Part shown: positions 52,213 through 60,747 of the stretch, piece after piece | Layout of the letters: each line of letters starts with the position of its first letter | Position numbering within the stretch: position 1 is the first letter of the stretch | Notes under the pieces: model-generated | What the model saw: the letters and a program-made list of their open reading frames with translations, nothing else | Databases searched by the model: none | Told to the model about the DNA's origin: nothing | DNA from: Arsenicicoccus dermatophilus | GTDB lineage: Bacteria; Actinomycetota; Actinomycetes; Actinomycetales; Dermatophilaceae | DNA length: 64,000 nucleotides | NCBI RefSeq assembly: GCF_022568795.1 | Contig: NZ_JAKZHU010000001.1 | Span: 1,612,001 to 1,676,000 of the forward strand | Direction: 5' to 3' | Translations under genes and position numbers: made by a program

Positions 52213-53823
52213 CTACTCCACCCCCACGAGCAGGAGGTATGCCGGAGAACCAGCCTCGTGGGCCACGGCCTCGACCCCCGGGTGCTCGGCCTGGACGCGG
52301 GCGGCGAGGGTGCGCAGCGCGGCGGCCTCGACGGTGCCGCCCAGCAGCGAGACCAGCTCGCCCCCGGAGGCCAGCAGGTGCGCGATCACGGCCAGACCGA
52401 GCTCGACCGGGTCGTCGCCCGTGGCGATCTCGACGTCCTCGGCCCGCGCCACCAGGGCGGGCAGCTCGCCCTCGGGGGTGAGGGCGCCGGGGTCCGTGGC
52501 GCGCGTCGTCACCGAGCCGCTGCGGATGGCGGCCACCACCTCGCGCAGGCCCTCGGCCGCCTCGGCGAGCGGCGCCTCCCGGTCGAGCACGGCCAGGGCG
52601 GCGAGCGCCGCCAGGTCCGAGCCGGCGTCCACGGCCTCCGCGCGACGGCCCTCGCGGCGCAGCAGCTCGGCCAGGGGCTCGACCCCTTCGTGAGATCCGG
52701 TGAGCAGCAGCAGGTCGCGGCCCGGGTGCTCGGCCGCGGCGGCGTGCGGCTCGTCGGTGAGGACCGCGCCCTCCCCGGCATACAGCTCGCGCAGCGCCCG
52801 ACCCTCGGCGTGGACGAGGACGACCGGACCGCTCTCGCGCAGCCGCGCGCCCCGCTGCTCGCTGACCTGGGCGTGCAGGTCGGTGACGACCAGGTCGCCG
52901 ACCACCCCGACCGCCCCGGCCAGGCGGACGGCCTCCTCGACGTCGTCGACGTGGGCGTGGACGCGGGCCAGGGCGCCCGCGGATGCCACCACGACGCTGT
53001 CGCCGAGACGCCCCAGGGCGCCCCGCAGGTCCCGCAGCTCGTCGGCGGTGCCGCCGTGCAGGACGTGGACGACCTCGTAGCGCGGCCCGGAGCAGTCCGC
53101 GGGGAGCTCCTCCCCGTGGGCGACGCCGTAGTCCAGGTCGGACGCCGGCCCGCCGGGACCCGGTCGCTGCTGGGGTGCGTGGCCGTGGACGACCTGCTGC
53201 AGCGCGCCCAGGACGGCCACCAGCCCCGAGGCGCCCGCGTCGACCACGCCGGCGGTGCGCAGCGGGGTGAGCTGGTCGGGGGTGCGCTCCAACGCCTCCT
53301 CGGCTGCGCGCAGCGCGTCGTCGACCACGGCGGCGACGGTGGCCTGGGCCTGCCGGGCCCGGGCCTCGGCGGCCTCTGCGGCGGACCGGGCGACGGTCAG
53401 GATGGTGCCCTCGGCGGGCTCGCCCACGGCGGCGTAGGCCAGGTCGGAGGCGCGTCGGAAGGCGCGGGCCAGCACCCCCGCGTCGGCGCCGCCGGACCGG
53501 GCGGGTCGTTCGAGGACGTCGAGCAGCCCACGCACGAGCTGGGACACGATGACCCCGGAGTTGCCGCGCGCCCCCAGGACCGCGGCCCGGGCGAAGACCG
53601 TGAGTCGCTCCTCCTCGCCTGCGACCGCGGTCTGGGCGACGGCCGAGTCGAGGGTGAGGAACATGTTGGTGCCGGTGTCGCCGTCGGGCACCGGGTAGAC
53701 GTTGAGGGCGTCGATGGCCTCGCGCTCCTCGCGCAGGGCGTGCTGGGCCCGCACGGCCCAGCGGCGGAGGGCGTGCCCGTCCAGCACGTCCAGGGGCGCG
53801 GCCGGGGGCCGGCGTGGCGACAT
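52213..53823 (-). CDS. fakA: DAK2-domain protein, probable fatty acid kinase subunit A
   Basis: The 536-residue protein begins with a DhaL/DAK2 domain (A-L-N-V-Y-P-V-P-D-G-D-T-G-T-N-M near residue 40, metal and ATP binding) and continues with the central and C-terminal FakA/YloV domains. It would phosphorylate fatty acids carried by FakB. It is adjacent to rpmB (divergent) and recG, as in many Gram-positive bacteria. The ATG has a GGAGGTG site. Confidence 0.92.
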   Translation of the reverse strand: MSPRRPPAAPLDVLDGHALRRWAVRAQHALREEREAIDALNVYPVPDGDTGTNMFLTLDSAVAQTAVAGEEERLTVFARAAVLGARGNSGVIVSQLVRGLLDVLERPARSGGADAGVLARAFRRASDLAYAAVGEPAEGTILTVARSAAEAAEARARQAQATVAAVVDDALRAAEEALERTPDQLTPLRTAGVVDAGASGLVAVLGALQQVVHGHAPQQRPGPGGPASDLDYGVAHGEELPADCSGPRYEVVHVLHGGTADELRDLRGALGRLGDSVVVASAGALARVHAHVDDVEEAVRLAGAVGVVGDLVVTDLHAQVSEQRGARLRESGPVVLVHAEGRALRELYAGEGAVLTDEPHAAAAEHPGRDLLLLTGSHEGVEPLAELLRREGRRAEAVDAGSDLAALAALAVLDREAPLAEAAEGLREVVAAIRSGSVTTRATDPGALTPEGELPALVARAEDVEIATGDDPVELGLAVIAHLLASGGELVSLLGGTVEAAALRTLAARVQAEHPGVEAVAHEAGSPAYLLLVGVE

Positions 53824-53955
53824 CGTGCACCTCCGTGGGGGGGTCGAGGTCCTCGGAGCCTACGGGAGGAAGGCGACCCCTCGGCAGGGCGCGTCCGGAC
53901 CGGGCCGCGTCGCGGGGTCCGGTGACGCCGGGTCGGGAGGCTCGGCCGAGGCGGT

Positions 53956-53984
53956 TTGGCCCTGGGGTGCAGGTCGGATACGCT
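53956..53984 (+). promoter_or_regulatory. rpmB: Candidate rpmB promoter
   Basis: TTGGCC (53956-53961), a 17-base spacer and TACGCT (53979-53984) lie in the 267-base gap between fakA and rpmB, giving a leader of about 100 bases. No other element was recognised in this gap. Confidence 0.5.
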
Positions 53985-54090
53985 AGAGCGGTTGCCCCAT
54001 CTGCCTGGCGCCTTCCTGCGCCGGACAGCTGCGCCCTCCGGCGCGGCCACGGGGCGCGAACCGACTGTCGACGAACGTAGGAGAACTCCC

Positions 54091-54285
54091 GTGGCTGCCA
54101 ACTGCGATGTCTGCGGCAAGGGCCCGTCCTTCGGGCACAGCATCTCGCACTCGCACCGTCGCAACAAGCGCACCTGGACCCCTAACATCCAGCGCGTCAA
54201 GGCGAAGGTCGGCGAGGCGGGCATGACCCCCAAGCGCCTCAACGTGTGCACCTCCTGCCTCAAGGCGGGCAAGGTCAAGCGCTGA
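54091..54285 (+). CDS. rpmB: 50S ribosomal protein L28 (zinc-binding form)
   Basis: The 64-residue protein has C-D-V-C-G-K-G-P near the N-terminus and C-T-S-C near the C-terminus, the four-cysteine C+ form. The S-H-S-H-R-R-N-K-R core is typical of L28. GTG start with an AGGAG site. Confidence 0.97.
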   Translation: MAANCDVCGKGPSFGHSISHSHRRNKRTWTPNIQRVKAKVGEAGMTPKRLNVCTSCLKAGKVKR

Positions 54286-54301
54286 CGCGCCCACGAACCA
54301 C

Positions 54302-54342
54302 CGCGAGAGGGCGGCACCCATGACGGGTGTCGCCCTCTCGCG
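54302..54342 (+). terminator. rpmB terminator hairpin overlapping the next start codon
   Basis: 18-bp arms (54302-54319 and 54325-54342) with one G-T wobble and loop ATGAC, beginning 17 bases past the rpmB stop. The loop contains the ATG of the following gene and the left arm contains its likely ribosome site. Confidence 0.7.
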
Positions 54343-55516
54343 TCGCCGGTCCCACGAGGGCAGGGACGGTCGCGGACGCTCGTCGGCCGGCACCCCGCCC
54401 CCTGCCCGCCTCGTCGGGGTCGACCTCGCCCGCGGCGTCGCCCTGCTGGGGATCCTGGTGAACCACCTGGTGGGTGGCCTGCCCAGCCAGGTGCTGTGGG
54501 ACGTCCACGCGGTGCTCTTCGCCGTGCTGGTGGGCGTGGGCGCGCAGCTGGCGATCGCCCGCGGTGCCACCATCCGCGACGGGGGCGTGCGCGCCCTGGT
54601 GCTGGCGGCCGTGGGCCTGACCCTGGCCCAGCTCGACACCCGCGCGGCAATCGTCCTGGTGCCTCTCGCCGTGGTGAGCGCCGCCGCGACCTGGGCCGCC
54701 CGCGCCCGGACCTCGGCGGTGGCGGGCGTCGGAGGTGCCCTGGCCCTGGCCGGACCGGTGGTGGCGCACCTGGGCCGCCGTCCCTTCGCCCCTCGGCCGT
54801 GGTCCCCCGACGTGGGCTGGTCCGAGCTTGCCGAGCCGGGTCGCGCCCTGGTCACGCTGCTGTGCGCCACCAGCTATCCGGCGCTGACCTGGACCGCCCT
54901 GGGCCTGCTCGGCGTCCTCGCGGGTCGGGCCTGGCTGCGCCCCGACGCTCCCGCCGACGTCCGCCCGATCCTGGCGGCGGGTATGACGCTGCTGCTCGTC
55001 GGCCGGGTCGGTGGCATCCTCGCGGTGCTCCTGGCCGGACGACCCGGGTTGCTCGACGCGGAGGCCGCCGCGGCCCGCCACCACACCCCGCTGCCGGACG
55101 AGCCGGAGCGACTGCTGCTGGTCGGCCCCTACCTGCCGTCGACGCCCAGCCTGCTCGTCAGCGCGGGCGCCGCCCTGCTGGTGCTCGCCGCGTGCCTGGC
55201 GATCGGTCGCTCCGCGGCGTGGGGCGGGTCGTGGCCGGTGCGGTCGGTGGCGGCGCTGGGGTCGATGACCCTGTCGGCATACACCCTGCACGTCCTGCTG
55301 CTGCCGGGAACCGAGACGGTCCTGCGAGCCCGTCCCGAGCTGACCGGGTGGCCGACCTATGCCGGGCACGTGGTGGTGCTCGCCGCCGTCCTGGGCGCCT
55401 GGCGGGCGTGGCTGCCCCACCCGCCGTCGGCGGGACCGCTGGAGTGGGCGACGCGGGTGATCAGCCGCCGAAGTGGTCCCAGCCCTGCCCCGACACCGCC
55501 GCGCCGTCGAGGGTGA
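54320..55516 (+). CDS. Membrane acyltransferase-like protein (DUF418 / HGSNAT-like)
   Basis: The 398-residue protein opens with about 30 polar residues, then R-L-V-G-V-D-L-A-R-G-V-A-L-L-G-I-L-V-N-H, the start of the heparan-glucosaminide-N-acetyltransferase/DUF418-like membrane domain. About ten hydrophobic segments follow. It may move acyl groups across the membrane; the acceptor is unknown. The ATG at 54320 sits in the loop of a hairpin; no better start was found. The 3' end overlaps the convergent thiL by 56 bases. Confidence 0.83.
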   Translation: MTGVALSRRRSHEGRDGRGRSSAGTPPPARLVGVDLARGVALLGILVNHLVGGLPSQVLWDVHAVLFAVLVGVGAQLAIARGATIRDGGVRALVLAAVGLTLAQLDTRAAIVLVPLAVVSAAATWAARARTSAVAGVGGALALAGPVVAHLGRRPFAPRPWSPDVGWSELAEPGRALVTLLCATSYPALTWTALGLLGVLAGRAWLRPDAPADVRPILAAGMTLLLVGRVGGILAVLLAGRPGLLDAEAAAARHHTPLPDEPERLLLVGPYLPSTPSLLVSAGAALLVLAACLAIGRSAAWGGSWPVRSVAALGSMTLSAYTLHVLLLPGTETVLRARPELTGWPTYAGHVVVLAAVLGAWRAWLPHPPSAGPLEWATRVISRRSGPSPAPTPPRRRG

Positions 55517-56561
55517 CGGCCGGCTCCTCCTCCCCACGGGGCAGCACCCGGCCGATCACCCACCAGCGGCCGTCCGGGTCGTCCTGGTCACGCAGCAGCG
55601 AAGATCCGGCCGGGAAGGTCGCGACCAGCGAGTGCTCCTCCCCGCCCGTCAGCACCTGCTGCCAGGCGACCTGCTCGGGCAGCACCGAGACCGGCAGCGC
55701 GGCCACGAAGTCGCGCTGCAGCGCCTCCCGGTCCAGGTCGATGCGCACCCCCGAGGCCCGCGCGATCCGGCCGGCGTCGCGCACCAGCCCGTCGGACAGG
55801 TCGATCATCGCCGTGGCCCCGGCCCGGGCCGCCAGGGCACCCGACCCGGGATGGGTGACGGGAGTCCGGTGCACCCACATCAGGTGGTCCATCGCCCCCG
55901 CCCGACGCCGCTGCGGCGTCGGCTCGCCGTCGCCGGACCACGGGCCGGCGTGGTCCGGACGGTAGCCGTGCTCGTACAACCACCACCCGGCACCGGACTC
56001 GCCCAGCGAGCCGTGCACCGCGAGCAGGTCGCCCGGGCGGGCGCCGCTGCGGCGCACCGGCTCCCGGCCCTCCAGGTCGCCCAGCGCGGTGACGGTCACC
56101 ATCACCACCCCCTCGGGCGCGCCCGACAGGTCCCCGCCGACCACGGCGACGTCGTAGGCCGCGGCCGCCCGGGCGATCCCGTGCGCGAAGCCCTCGACCC
56201 AGGCGACCTCCAGGTCCTGGTGCGCGGCCAGGGTGACGAGCAGCCCGGTGGGGCGGGCACCCATCGCGGCGACGTCGGCGACGTTCTGGGTCACCAGCTT
56301 GTCGCCCACGTCCTGCGGCGAGGACCAGTCGTCGCGCCAGTCGTGGCCGAGGACCATCGTGTCGGTGGTGGCGACGACGGACCCCGAGGGGGCGGCCACC
56401 ACCGCGGCGTCGTCACCGGGGCCGAGCAGCACGTCGCCCTCCCGGCCGCAGGCCGCGGCATACACCGGGACGATGCGGGCGAGCAGGTCCTCCTCGGACA
56501 GGTCCCGCAGCCGCAGCGGGCGCGTCGGGCTCGCGTCGACCGGGACCGGACCATCTGACAT
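55461..56561 (-). CDS. thiL: Thiamine-monophosphate kinase
   Basis: The 366-residue protein has the N-terminal G-P-G-D-D-A-A-V-V metal/ATP loop, N-V-A-D-V-A-A-M-G-A, G-G-D-L-S, and I-D-L-S-D-G-L in the C-terminal half, all diagnostic of ThiL (AIR-synthase-like fold). It makes thiamine diphosphate. It is about 40 residues longer than typical because of a Trp/Arg/Gly-rich insert around 230-265. The ATG at 56561 has a GGAGG site. No thiamine riboswitch was seen. Confidence 0.94.
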   Translation of the reverse strand: MSDGPVPVDASPTRPLRLRDLSEEDLLARIVPVYAAACGREGDVLLGPGDDAAVVAAPSGSVVATTDTMVLGHDWRDDWSSPQDVGDKLVTQNVADVAAMGARPTGLLVTLAAHQDLEVAWVEGFAHGIARAAAAYDVAVVGGDLSGAPEGVVMVTVTALGDLEGREPVRRSGARPGDLLAVHGSLGESGAGWWLYEHGYRPDHAGPWSGDGEPTPQRRRAGAMDHLMWVHRTPVTHPGSGALAARAGATAMIDLSDGLVRDAGRIARASGVRIDLDREALQRDFVAALPVSVLPEQVAWQQVLTGGEEHSLVATFPAGSSLLRDQDDPDGRWWVIGRVLPRGEEEPAVTLDGAAVSGQGWDHFGG

Positions 56562-56682
56562 GCGGACCTCCGTGGCGCTCGAGTGAGGTCTGCACGCTAC
56601 CGTGACGAGGACGCGGCACCGCCCGAGGTCCCGCCCCCGCCGCACGCCGCGGCGGGCACCCCTGCACGAGTGGAGGATTCGC

Positions 56683-56916
56683 ATGGTCCAGGCCTACATC
56701 CTGATCCAGTCCGAGGTCGGCAAGTCGTCCGCGGTGTCCGAGGCCGTCGGCGCGATCCCCGGCGTCGTCAAGGCCGAGGAGGTCACCGGCCCCTACGACG
56801 TGATCGCCCGCGTCGAGGCCGACAACGTCAACGAGCTCGGTCAGCTCGTCATCGCCAGGATCCAGGACATCCAGGGGATCACCCGCACCCTCACCTGCAC
56901 GGTCGTGCACGCCTGA
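56683..56916 (+). CDS. Stand-alone RAM/Lrp-AsnC ligand-binding domain protein
   Basis: The 77-residue protein matches the Lrp/AsnC C-terminal ligand-binding (RAM) domain, with V-T-G-P-Y-D-V-I-A-R-V in the middle, and has no DNA-binding domain. Such proteins assemble into rings and bind amino acids. The ATG follows GGAGGA by 7 bases. It is divergent from thiL and 10 bases upstream of the DUF3515 gene. Confidence 0.92.
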   Translation: MVQAYILIQSEVGKSSAVSEAVGAIPGVVKAEEVTGPYDVIARVEADNVNELGQLVIARIQDIQGITRTLTCTVVHA

Positions 56917-56926
56917 GCACCGTCCC

Positions 56927-57403
56927 ATGGCTGCTCGCGTCGACCGACGCATGATCGTCACGGCCACCGTCTGCGCCCTCGCAGCGGTGGCCGTGACGCT
57001 GTGGCTGCTGCACCCCCGCGCCCTGCAGGTGGCTCCGGCCACGGCCGACGGCTCTGCGGCCTGCGCCCGGGTCGCCGCCCGGTGGCCGGACGTCGTCGCC
57101 GGCCTGACCCGGCGCGACGACCTCCGCGGCGGCGCCCGGGCGGCGGCGGCCTGGGGCGAGCCCGCCGTGATCGCGCGGTGCGGGGTCCCGGCCCTCGCGC
57201 CGACGACGGACCAGTGCGTCTCCGCCGACGGCGTGGACTGGGTGGTCCGCGACCTCAGCGACGGCCAGCGGCTGACGTCCTACGGGACCGACCCGGCCGT
57301 CGAGGTGCTCGTCCCCCGCCGCTACGCCCCGGCGCCGCTGCGGGTGGGGGCCTTCGCGCCGGCCGTGCGGACGTTGCCCGGCAACGGGCACCGCTGCCGC
57401 TGA
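56927..57403 (+). CDS. DUF3515 family membrane-anchored protein
   Basis: The 158-residue protein has an N-terminal hydrophobic segment (about 8-28) and the DUF3515 pattern: W-G-E-P-A-V-I-A-R-C-G-V, then P-T-T-D-Q-C and V-D-W-V. It has paired cysteines, likely a disulfide outside the membrane. Function unknown. It is probably cotranscribed with the RAM-domain gene. Confidence 0.9.
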   Translation: MAARVDRRMIVTATVCALAAVAVTLWLLHPRALQVAPATADGSAACARVAARWPDVVAGLTRRDDLRGGARAAAAWGEPAVIARCGVPALAPTTDQCVSADGVDWVVRDLSDGQRLTSYGTDPAVEVLVPRRYAPAPLRVGAFAPAVRTLPGNGHRCR

Positions 57404-57421
57404 CCGACCCGGCGCCAGGGT

Positions 57422-57427
57422 GACAAT
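57422..57427 (+). promoter_or_regulatory. -10-like element for the CDF gene
   Basis: GACAAT, 6 bases, then GTG at 57434. The first base departs from TANNNT. Confidence 0.35.
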
Positions 57428-57433
57428 GGGCCG

Positions 57434-58405
57434 GTGAACGACACCGACGGACGCTCCCCCGCCACCGAGCAGGCCAAGGGCGGGGAGAGCATGCTCACCG
57501 TCCTGGTGGCCCTCGGCGCCAACACCCTCATCGCGATCGCCAAGTCCGTGGTCGCGATGATGACCGGGTCGGCCTCCATGGTCGCCGAGGCCGCGCACTC
57601 GTGGGCGGACGCCGGCAACGAGGTCTTCCTCGTCCTCGCCGAGCGCAAGTCCGCCCAGCCGCGGGACAGGTCGCACCCGCTCGGCTACGGCCGGGAGGCC
57701 TACGTCTGGTCCATGTTCGCGGCCTTCGGGCTGTTCACCGCCGGGGCCGTGGTCTCCATCTGGCACGGCATCACCTCCCTGCAGCACGGGGAGGAAGAGG
57801 CCGACTACCTCTGGGCTTACGTCGTGCTCGGGGTGTCCTTCGCCCTCGAGGCCGTCTCCTGGGCCCAGGCCGTGCGCCAGACCCGCAGGGAGGCCGCCGA
57901 GCGCGGCCTCACCCCCATCCGCTACATCTGGACGACGCCCAACCCGACGTTGCGGGCCGTCGTGGCCGAGGACACCGCCGCCCTGGTCGGCCTGGTCGTC
58001 GCGGGGACCGGGATCCTGCTGCACCAGCTGACGGGCAACCCCGTGTGGGACGCGATCGGCTCCATCCTCGTCGGCCTGCTGCTCGGTGTCGTCGCGGTCT
58101 TCCTGATCGGCCGCAACCGCGACTTCCTCACCGGGCAGGCCGTGTCGGTCGAGACCCGCGACCGAGCGCTGCGAACGCTGCTGGCGCACCCCGAGATCGA
58201 GCGGGTGACCTACCTGCACCTGGAGTGGGTGGGTCCGGACAAGGTCTTCCTCGTGGCCGCCGTCGACCTCGTCGGCGACCAGGCGGAGCACGACGTCGCC
58301 CTGGTCCTGGACCGCCTGGCCACCGAGCTGCGGACCCACGAGATGGTCGAGGAGGCCGTGCTGACGCTGGCGACGCCGGACCGGCCGGCCCTGCTGCCGC
58401 GCTGA
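57434..58405 (+). CDS. Cation diffusion facilitator transporter
   Basis: The 323-residue protein has about six membrane helices with A-E-A-A-H-S-W-A-D-A-G-N-E (helix II metal site) and a matching V-A-E-D-T-A-A-L-V in helix V, then a short cytosolic C-terminal domain. CDF proteins export Zn, Fe, Mn or Co in exchange for protons. Helix V carries E-D-T rather than the H-x-x-x-D of Zn-specific members, so the metal is open. Confidence 0.93.
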   Translation: MNDTDGRSPATEQAKGGESMLTVLVALGANTLIAIAKSVVAMMTGSASMVAEAAHSWADAGNEVFLVLAERKSAQPRDRSHPLGYGREAYVWSMFAAFGLFTAGAVVSIWHGITSLQHGEEEADYLWAYVVLGVSFALEAVSWAQAVRQTRREAAERGLTPIRYIWTTPNPTLRAVVAEDTAALVGLVVAGTGILLHQLTGNPVWDAIGSILVGLLLGVVAVFLIGRNRDFLTGQAVSVETRDRALRTLLAHPEIERVTYLHLEWVGPDKVFLVAAVDLVGDQAEHDVALVLDRLATELRTHEMVEEAVLTLATPDRPALLPR

Positions 58406-58533
58406 CACCGGTCCCTGGCCAGGCGCGTCGGCATACGGCCTGTTGGTCTGGACGTCGTCCGGGAGACGAGCGCGAGACACCCGCGCGGGGGATGATCCGG
58501 ACATTGCGCACCCCCACCGGAAGGTCAACCCCC

Positions 58534-59574
58534 ATGCGCACCCGCCTCCTCGCCGGGCTCGGCTCCGCCGCCCTGGCCCTCGCTCTCACCGCCGCCCCCG
58601 CATCCGCCGCCGGTCCCGACCACGGTCACCACAAGGGCCGCGACCAGGGCTACACCTTCGCCGTCATCGGCGACACGCCGTACGGCGCGGCCAAGATCGC
58701 CCGCTTCCCCCAGGACGTCGCGAAGATCAACGCAGACCAGGACGTCCGCCTGGTCATCCACGTCGGCGACATCAAGAACGGCTCCACGGTCTGCTCCGAC
58801 GAGTACTTCCGGTGGGTCAAGGGCCAGTTCGACCGCTTCGAGGACCCCCTCGTCTACACCCCCGGCGACAACGAGTGGACCGACTGCCACCGGGCCAACA
58901 ACGGCGGCTACGACCCCCTCGAGCGACTGGCCACCATCCGCAAGACCTTCTTCGGCCAGCCGGGCCTGACGCTGGGCAGGAGCAAGCTGGCCGTCGACGC
59001 CCAGACCCGCATCGGCTTCCCGGAGAACGTGCGCCGGCAGCAGGCCGGCGTCGTCGTCGCCACCACCCACGTGGTCGGCTCCGACAACTCGATGGCGCCG
59101 TGGACCGGCAAGACCGCTCCCACGCCGGAGCAGGCCGCGGAGGTCGTCGACCGCACCGCCGCCGCCGTCGCCGAGATCCACGCGGCCTTTGCCCAGGCCC
59201 GGGCCTCGCGCGCCAACGCCGTCGTGATCGCCATGCAGGCCGACATGTTCGACGGCAGCTACGACGGCTGGACGCTCACGGACAACACCTCCTTCGTCCC
59301 CGTCATCAAGGCCCTCACCGAGGAGTCCAACTCCTTCCGGGGTGCGAGCTACCTGTTCGACGGCGACTCGCACGTCTACAACGACGACAGCCCGCTCGCG
59401 GCAGGCTCGGTGTGGCTGCAGCGCTACGGCCTGACCACCCCGGCCCCCAAGCTCCACCGCATCACCGTGGACGGGTCCGACAAGGCCGACGACTACCTCA
59501 AGGTGACCGTCAACGCCAAGGCGCACCTGGGCGACCAGGACGTCCTGTCCTACGTCCGGGTCCCGCTCGTCTGA
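58534..59574 (+). CDS. Secreted calcineurin-like metallophosphoesterase
   Basis: The 346-residue protein has a Sec signal peptide (about 1-26, A-S-A cleavage), a short His-rich stretch, and a calcineurin-type core: I-G-D-T-P-Y-G, H-V-G-D-I-K, and P-G-D-N-E-W near residue 110. The ATG has a GGAAGG site. Substrate unknown. The gene is closed by a strong hairpin. Confidence 0.88.
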   Translation: MRTRLLAGLGSAALALALTAAPASAAGPDHGHHKGRDQGYTFAVIGDTPYGAAKIARFPQDVAKINADQDVRLVIHVGDIKNGSTVCSDEYFRWVKGQFDRFEDPLVYTPGDNEWTDCHRANNGGYDPLERLATIRKTFFGQPGLTLGRSKLAVDAQTRIGFPENVRRQQAGVVVATTHVVGSDNSMAPWTGKTAPTPEQAAEVVDRTAAAVAEIHAAFAQARASRANAVVIAMQADMFDGSYDGWTLTDNTSFVPVIKALTEESNSFRGASYLFDGDSHVYNDDSPLAAGSVWLQRYGLTTPAPKLHRITVDGSDKADDYLKVTVNAKAHLGDQDVLSYVRVPLV

Positions 59575-59590
59575 GCCGGCGCACCCCACC

Positions 59591-59626
59591 CGAGGGCCCG
59601 GACCGCGGCGGCGGTCCGGGCCCTCG
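59591..59626 (+). terminator. Terminator after the phosphoesterase gene
   Basis: Perfect 16-bp arms 59591-59606 and 59611-59626 with the loop GGCG, 16 bases past the stop. Confidence 0.8.
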
Positions 59627-59731
59627 GCGCTGTCGGTCTCCCCGCGCGCGGCGCTCCCCCGCGGGCGGCACGAGCGCCTGGTCCGGCCTGTTTCGGACCG
59701 GCCTGGGCCGGTGCGCCCCGACCCCGCTCGC

Positions 59732-59737
59732 TAGGGT
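59732..59737 (+). promoter_or_regulatory. -10 element for leaderless GNAT gene
   Basis: TAGGGT, 6 bases, then ATG at 59744. Confidence 0.5.
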
Positions 59738-59743
59738 CGACGG

Positions 59744-60676
59744 ATGAGCCTGCCCACCATGGTCATCGGTCAGCGGTATGCCGTGCGCGTGCACTCGGAC
59801 GGCGAGGTGCGGGACGTGGTGGGCCTGCTCGTCGCCGCGGACGCGGACCGGTGGACCCTGCTGCCCGAGGACCGGGGTCCGGTCCTGGTGCCGGTGAGCC
59901 AGGTGCGCGCCGCCCGGGCCGTCCCGCCGCGCGCCGTGCGCCCCACCTCCTCCCCCGACGACCTGCAGCGCCTCGCGGCCCGGGGCTGGCCCGGCCTGGA
60001 GCAGGAGCGGCTGGGCGGCTGGCTGCTGCGGTATGCCGGCGGGCACACCCGGCGGGCGAACTCCGCCCTGGTGGCGGGTGATCCGGGATGCGACGTGGCG
60101 GCCGCGATCGACCTGGCGCAGGAGCGCTACCGCGAGCGCGGGCTCGTCCCGACCTTCCAGGTGACGCCGGACAGCGACTCGTCCGGGCCGGTGGACCGGA
60201 TCCTCGACGAGCGAGGCCTCGTCCGGTGCGCGCCCTCGCTGACGCTGGTGACCGACCTGCGGCGGCATGCGGACTCCCCGGTGCCCGCGGCTCTCTCGGT
60301 GACCTGGTCGGACCGGCCGGATCCGGACTGGCTGGCCGCGTCCGACCCGGTCCATCCGCAGAAGGCGGCGGTGATGGCGGCCTCCCGGGCGCGCTACCTC
60401 ACGCTGGGGCACGAGGGCACGCCGGTGGGCCGGGCCCGGGTCGCGCTCGTGGTGGACTGGGGCGGGCTGACCGACCTGGTGCTCGCCCCGCACCTGCGGG
60501 GGCGCGGGTGGGGGCGCGCGGCGATCCACGAGGCCGTCCGCGAGACCCGGCGCTGCGGCGGACGATTCGGCTACCTGCAGGTGCTGGAGGACAACACCGT
60601 CGCCCGCGGGCTCTACGCCTCTCTCGGGTGGCAGGTGCACCACCGTTACCACTACCGCGAGGCCCCGAGGTCATGA
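59744..60676 (+). CDS. GNAT-family acetyltransferase (Rv0428c-like layout)
   Basis: The 310-residue protein has an N-terminal beta-rich domain of about 60 residues, a middle region (G-W-L-L-R-Y-A-G-G-H-T-R-R-A-N-S) and a C-terminal GNAT domain with L-R-G-R-G-W-G-R-A-A near residue 250 and A-x-x-L-Y-x-S-L-G-W. The layout recalls mycobacterial Rv0428c. Substrate unknown. Confidence 0.85.
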   Translation: MSLPTMVIGQRYAVRVHSDGEVRDVVGLLVAADADRWTLLPEDRGPVLVPVSQVRAARAVPPRAVRPTSSPDDLQRLAARGWPGLEQERLGGWLLRYAGGHTRRANSALVAGDPGCDVAAAIDLAQERYRERGLVPTFQVTPDSDSSGPVDRILDERGLVRCAPSLTLVTDLRRHADSPVPAALSVTWSDRPDPDWLAASDPVHPQKAAVMAASRARYLTLGHEGTPVGRARVALVVDWGGLTDLVLAPHLRGRGWGRAAIHEAVRETRRCGGRFGYLQVLEDNTVARGLYASLGWQVHHRYHYREAPRS

Positions 60677-60735
60677 GGCGCGCGGCGCCCGACACGCACT
60701 GCGCCGCCCGTCGAGGTGAGGGGCGCGGCCCGTCA

Positions 60736-60741
60736 TACCGT
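60736..60741 (+). promoter_or_regulatory. -10 element for leaderless trans-sulfuration gene
   Basis: TACCGT, 6 bases, then ATG at 60748. Confidence 0.5.
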
Positions 60742-60747
60742 GTCGTC

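Noticed and set aside
49934-53830. Giant minus- and plus-strand frames spanning recG and fakA
   Set aside because: They run through both genes in other frames with Arg/Ala/Gly-rich content; recG and fakA have clear motifs in their own frames.
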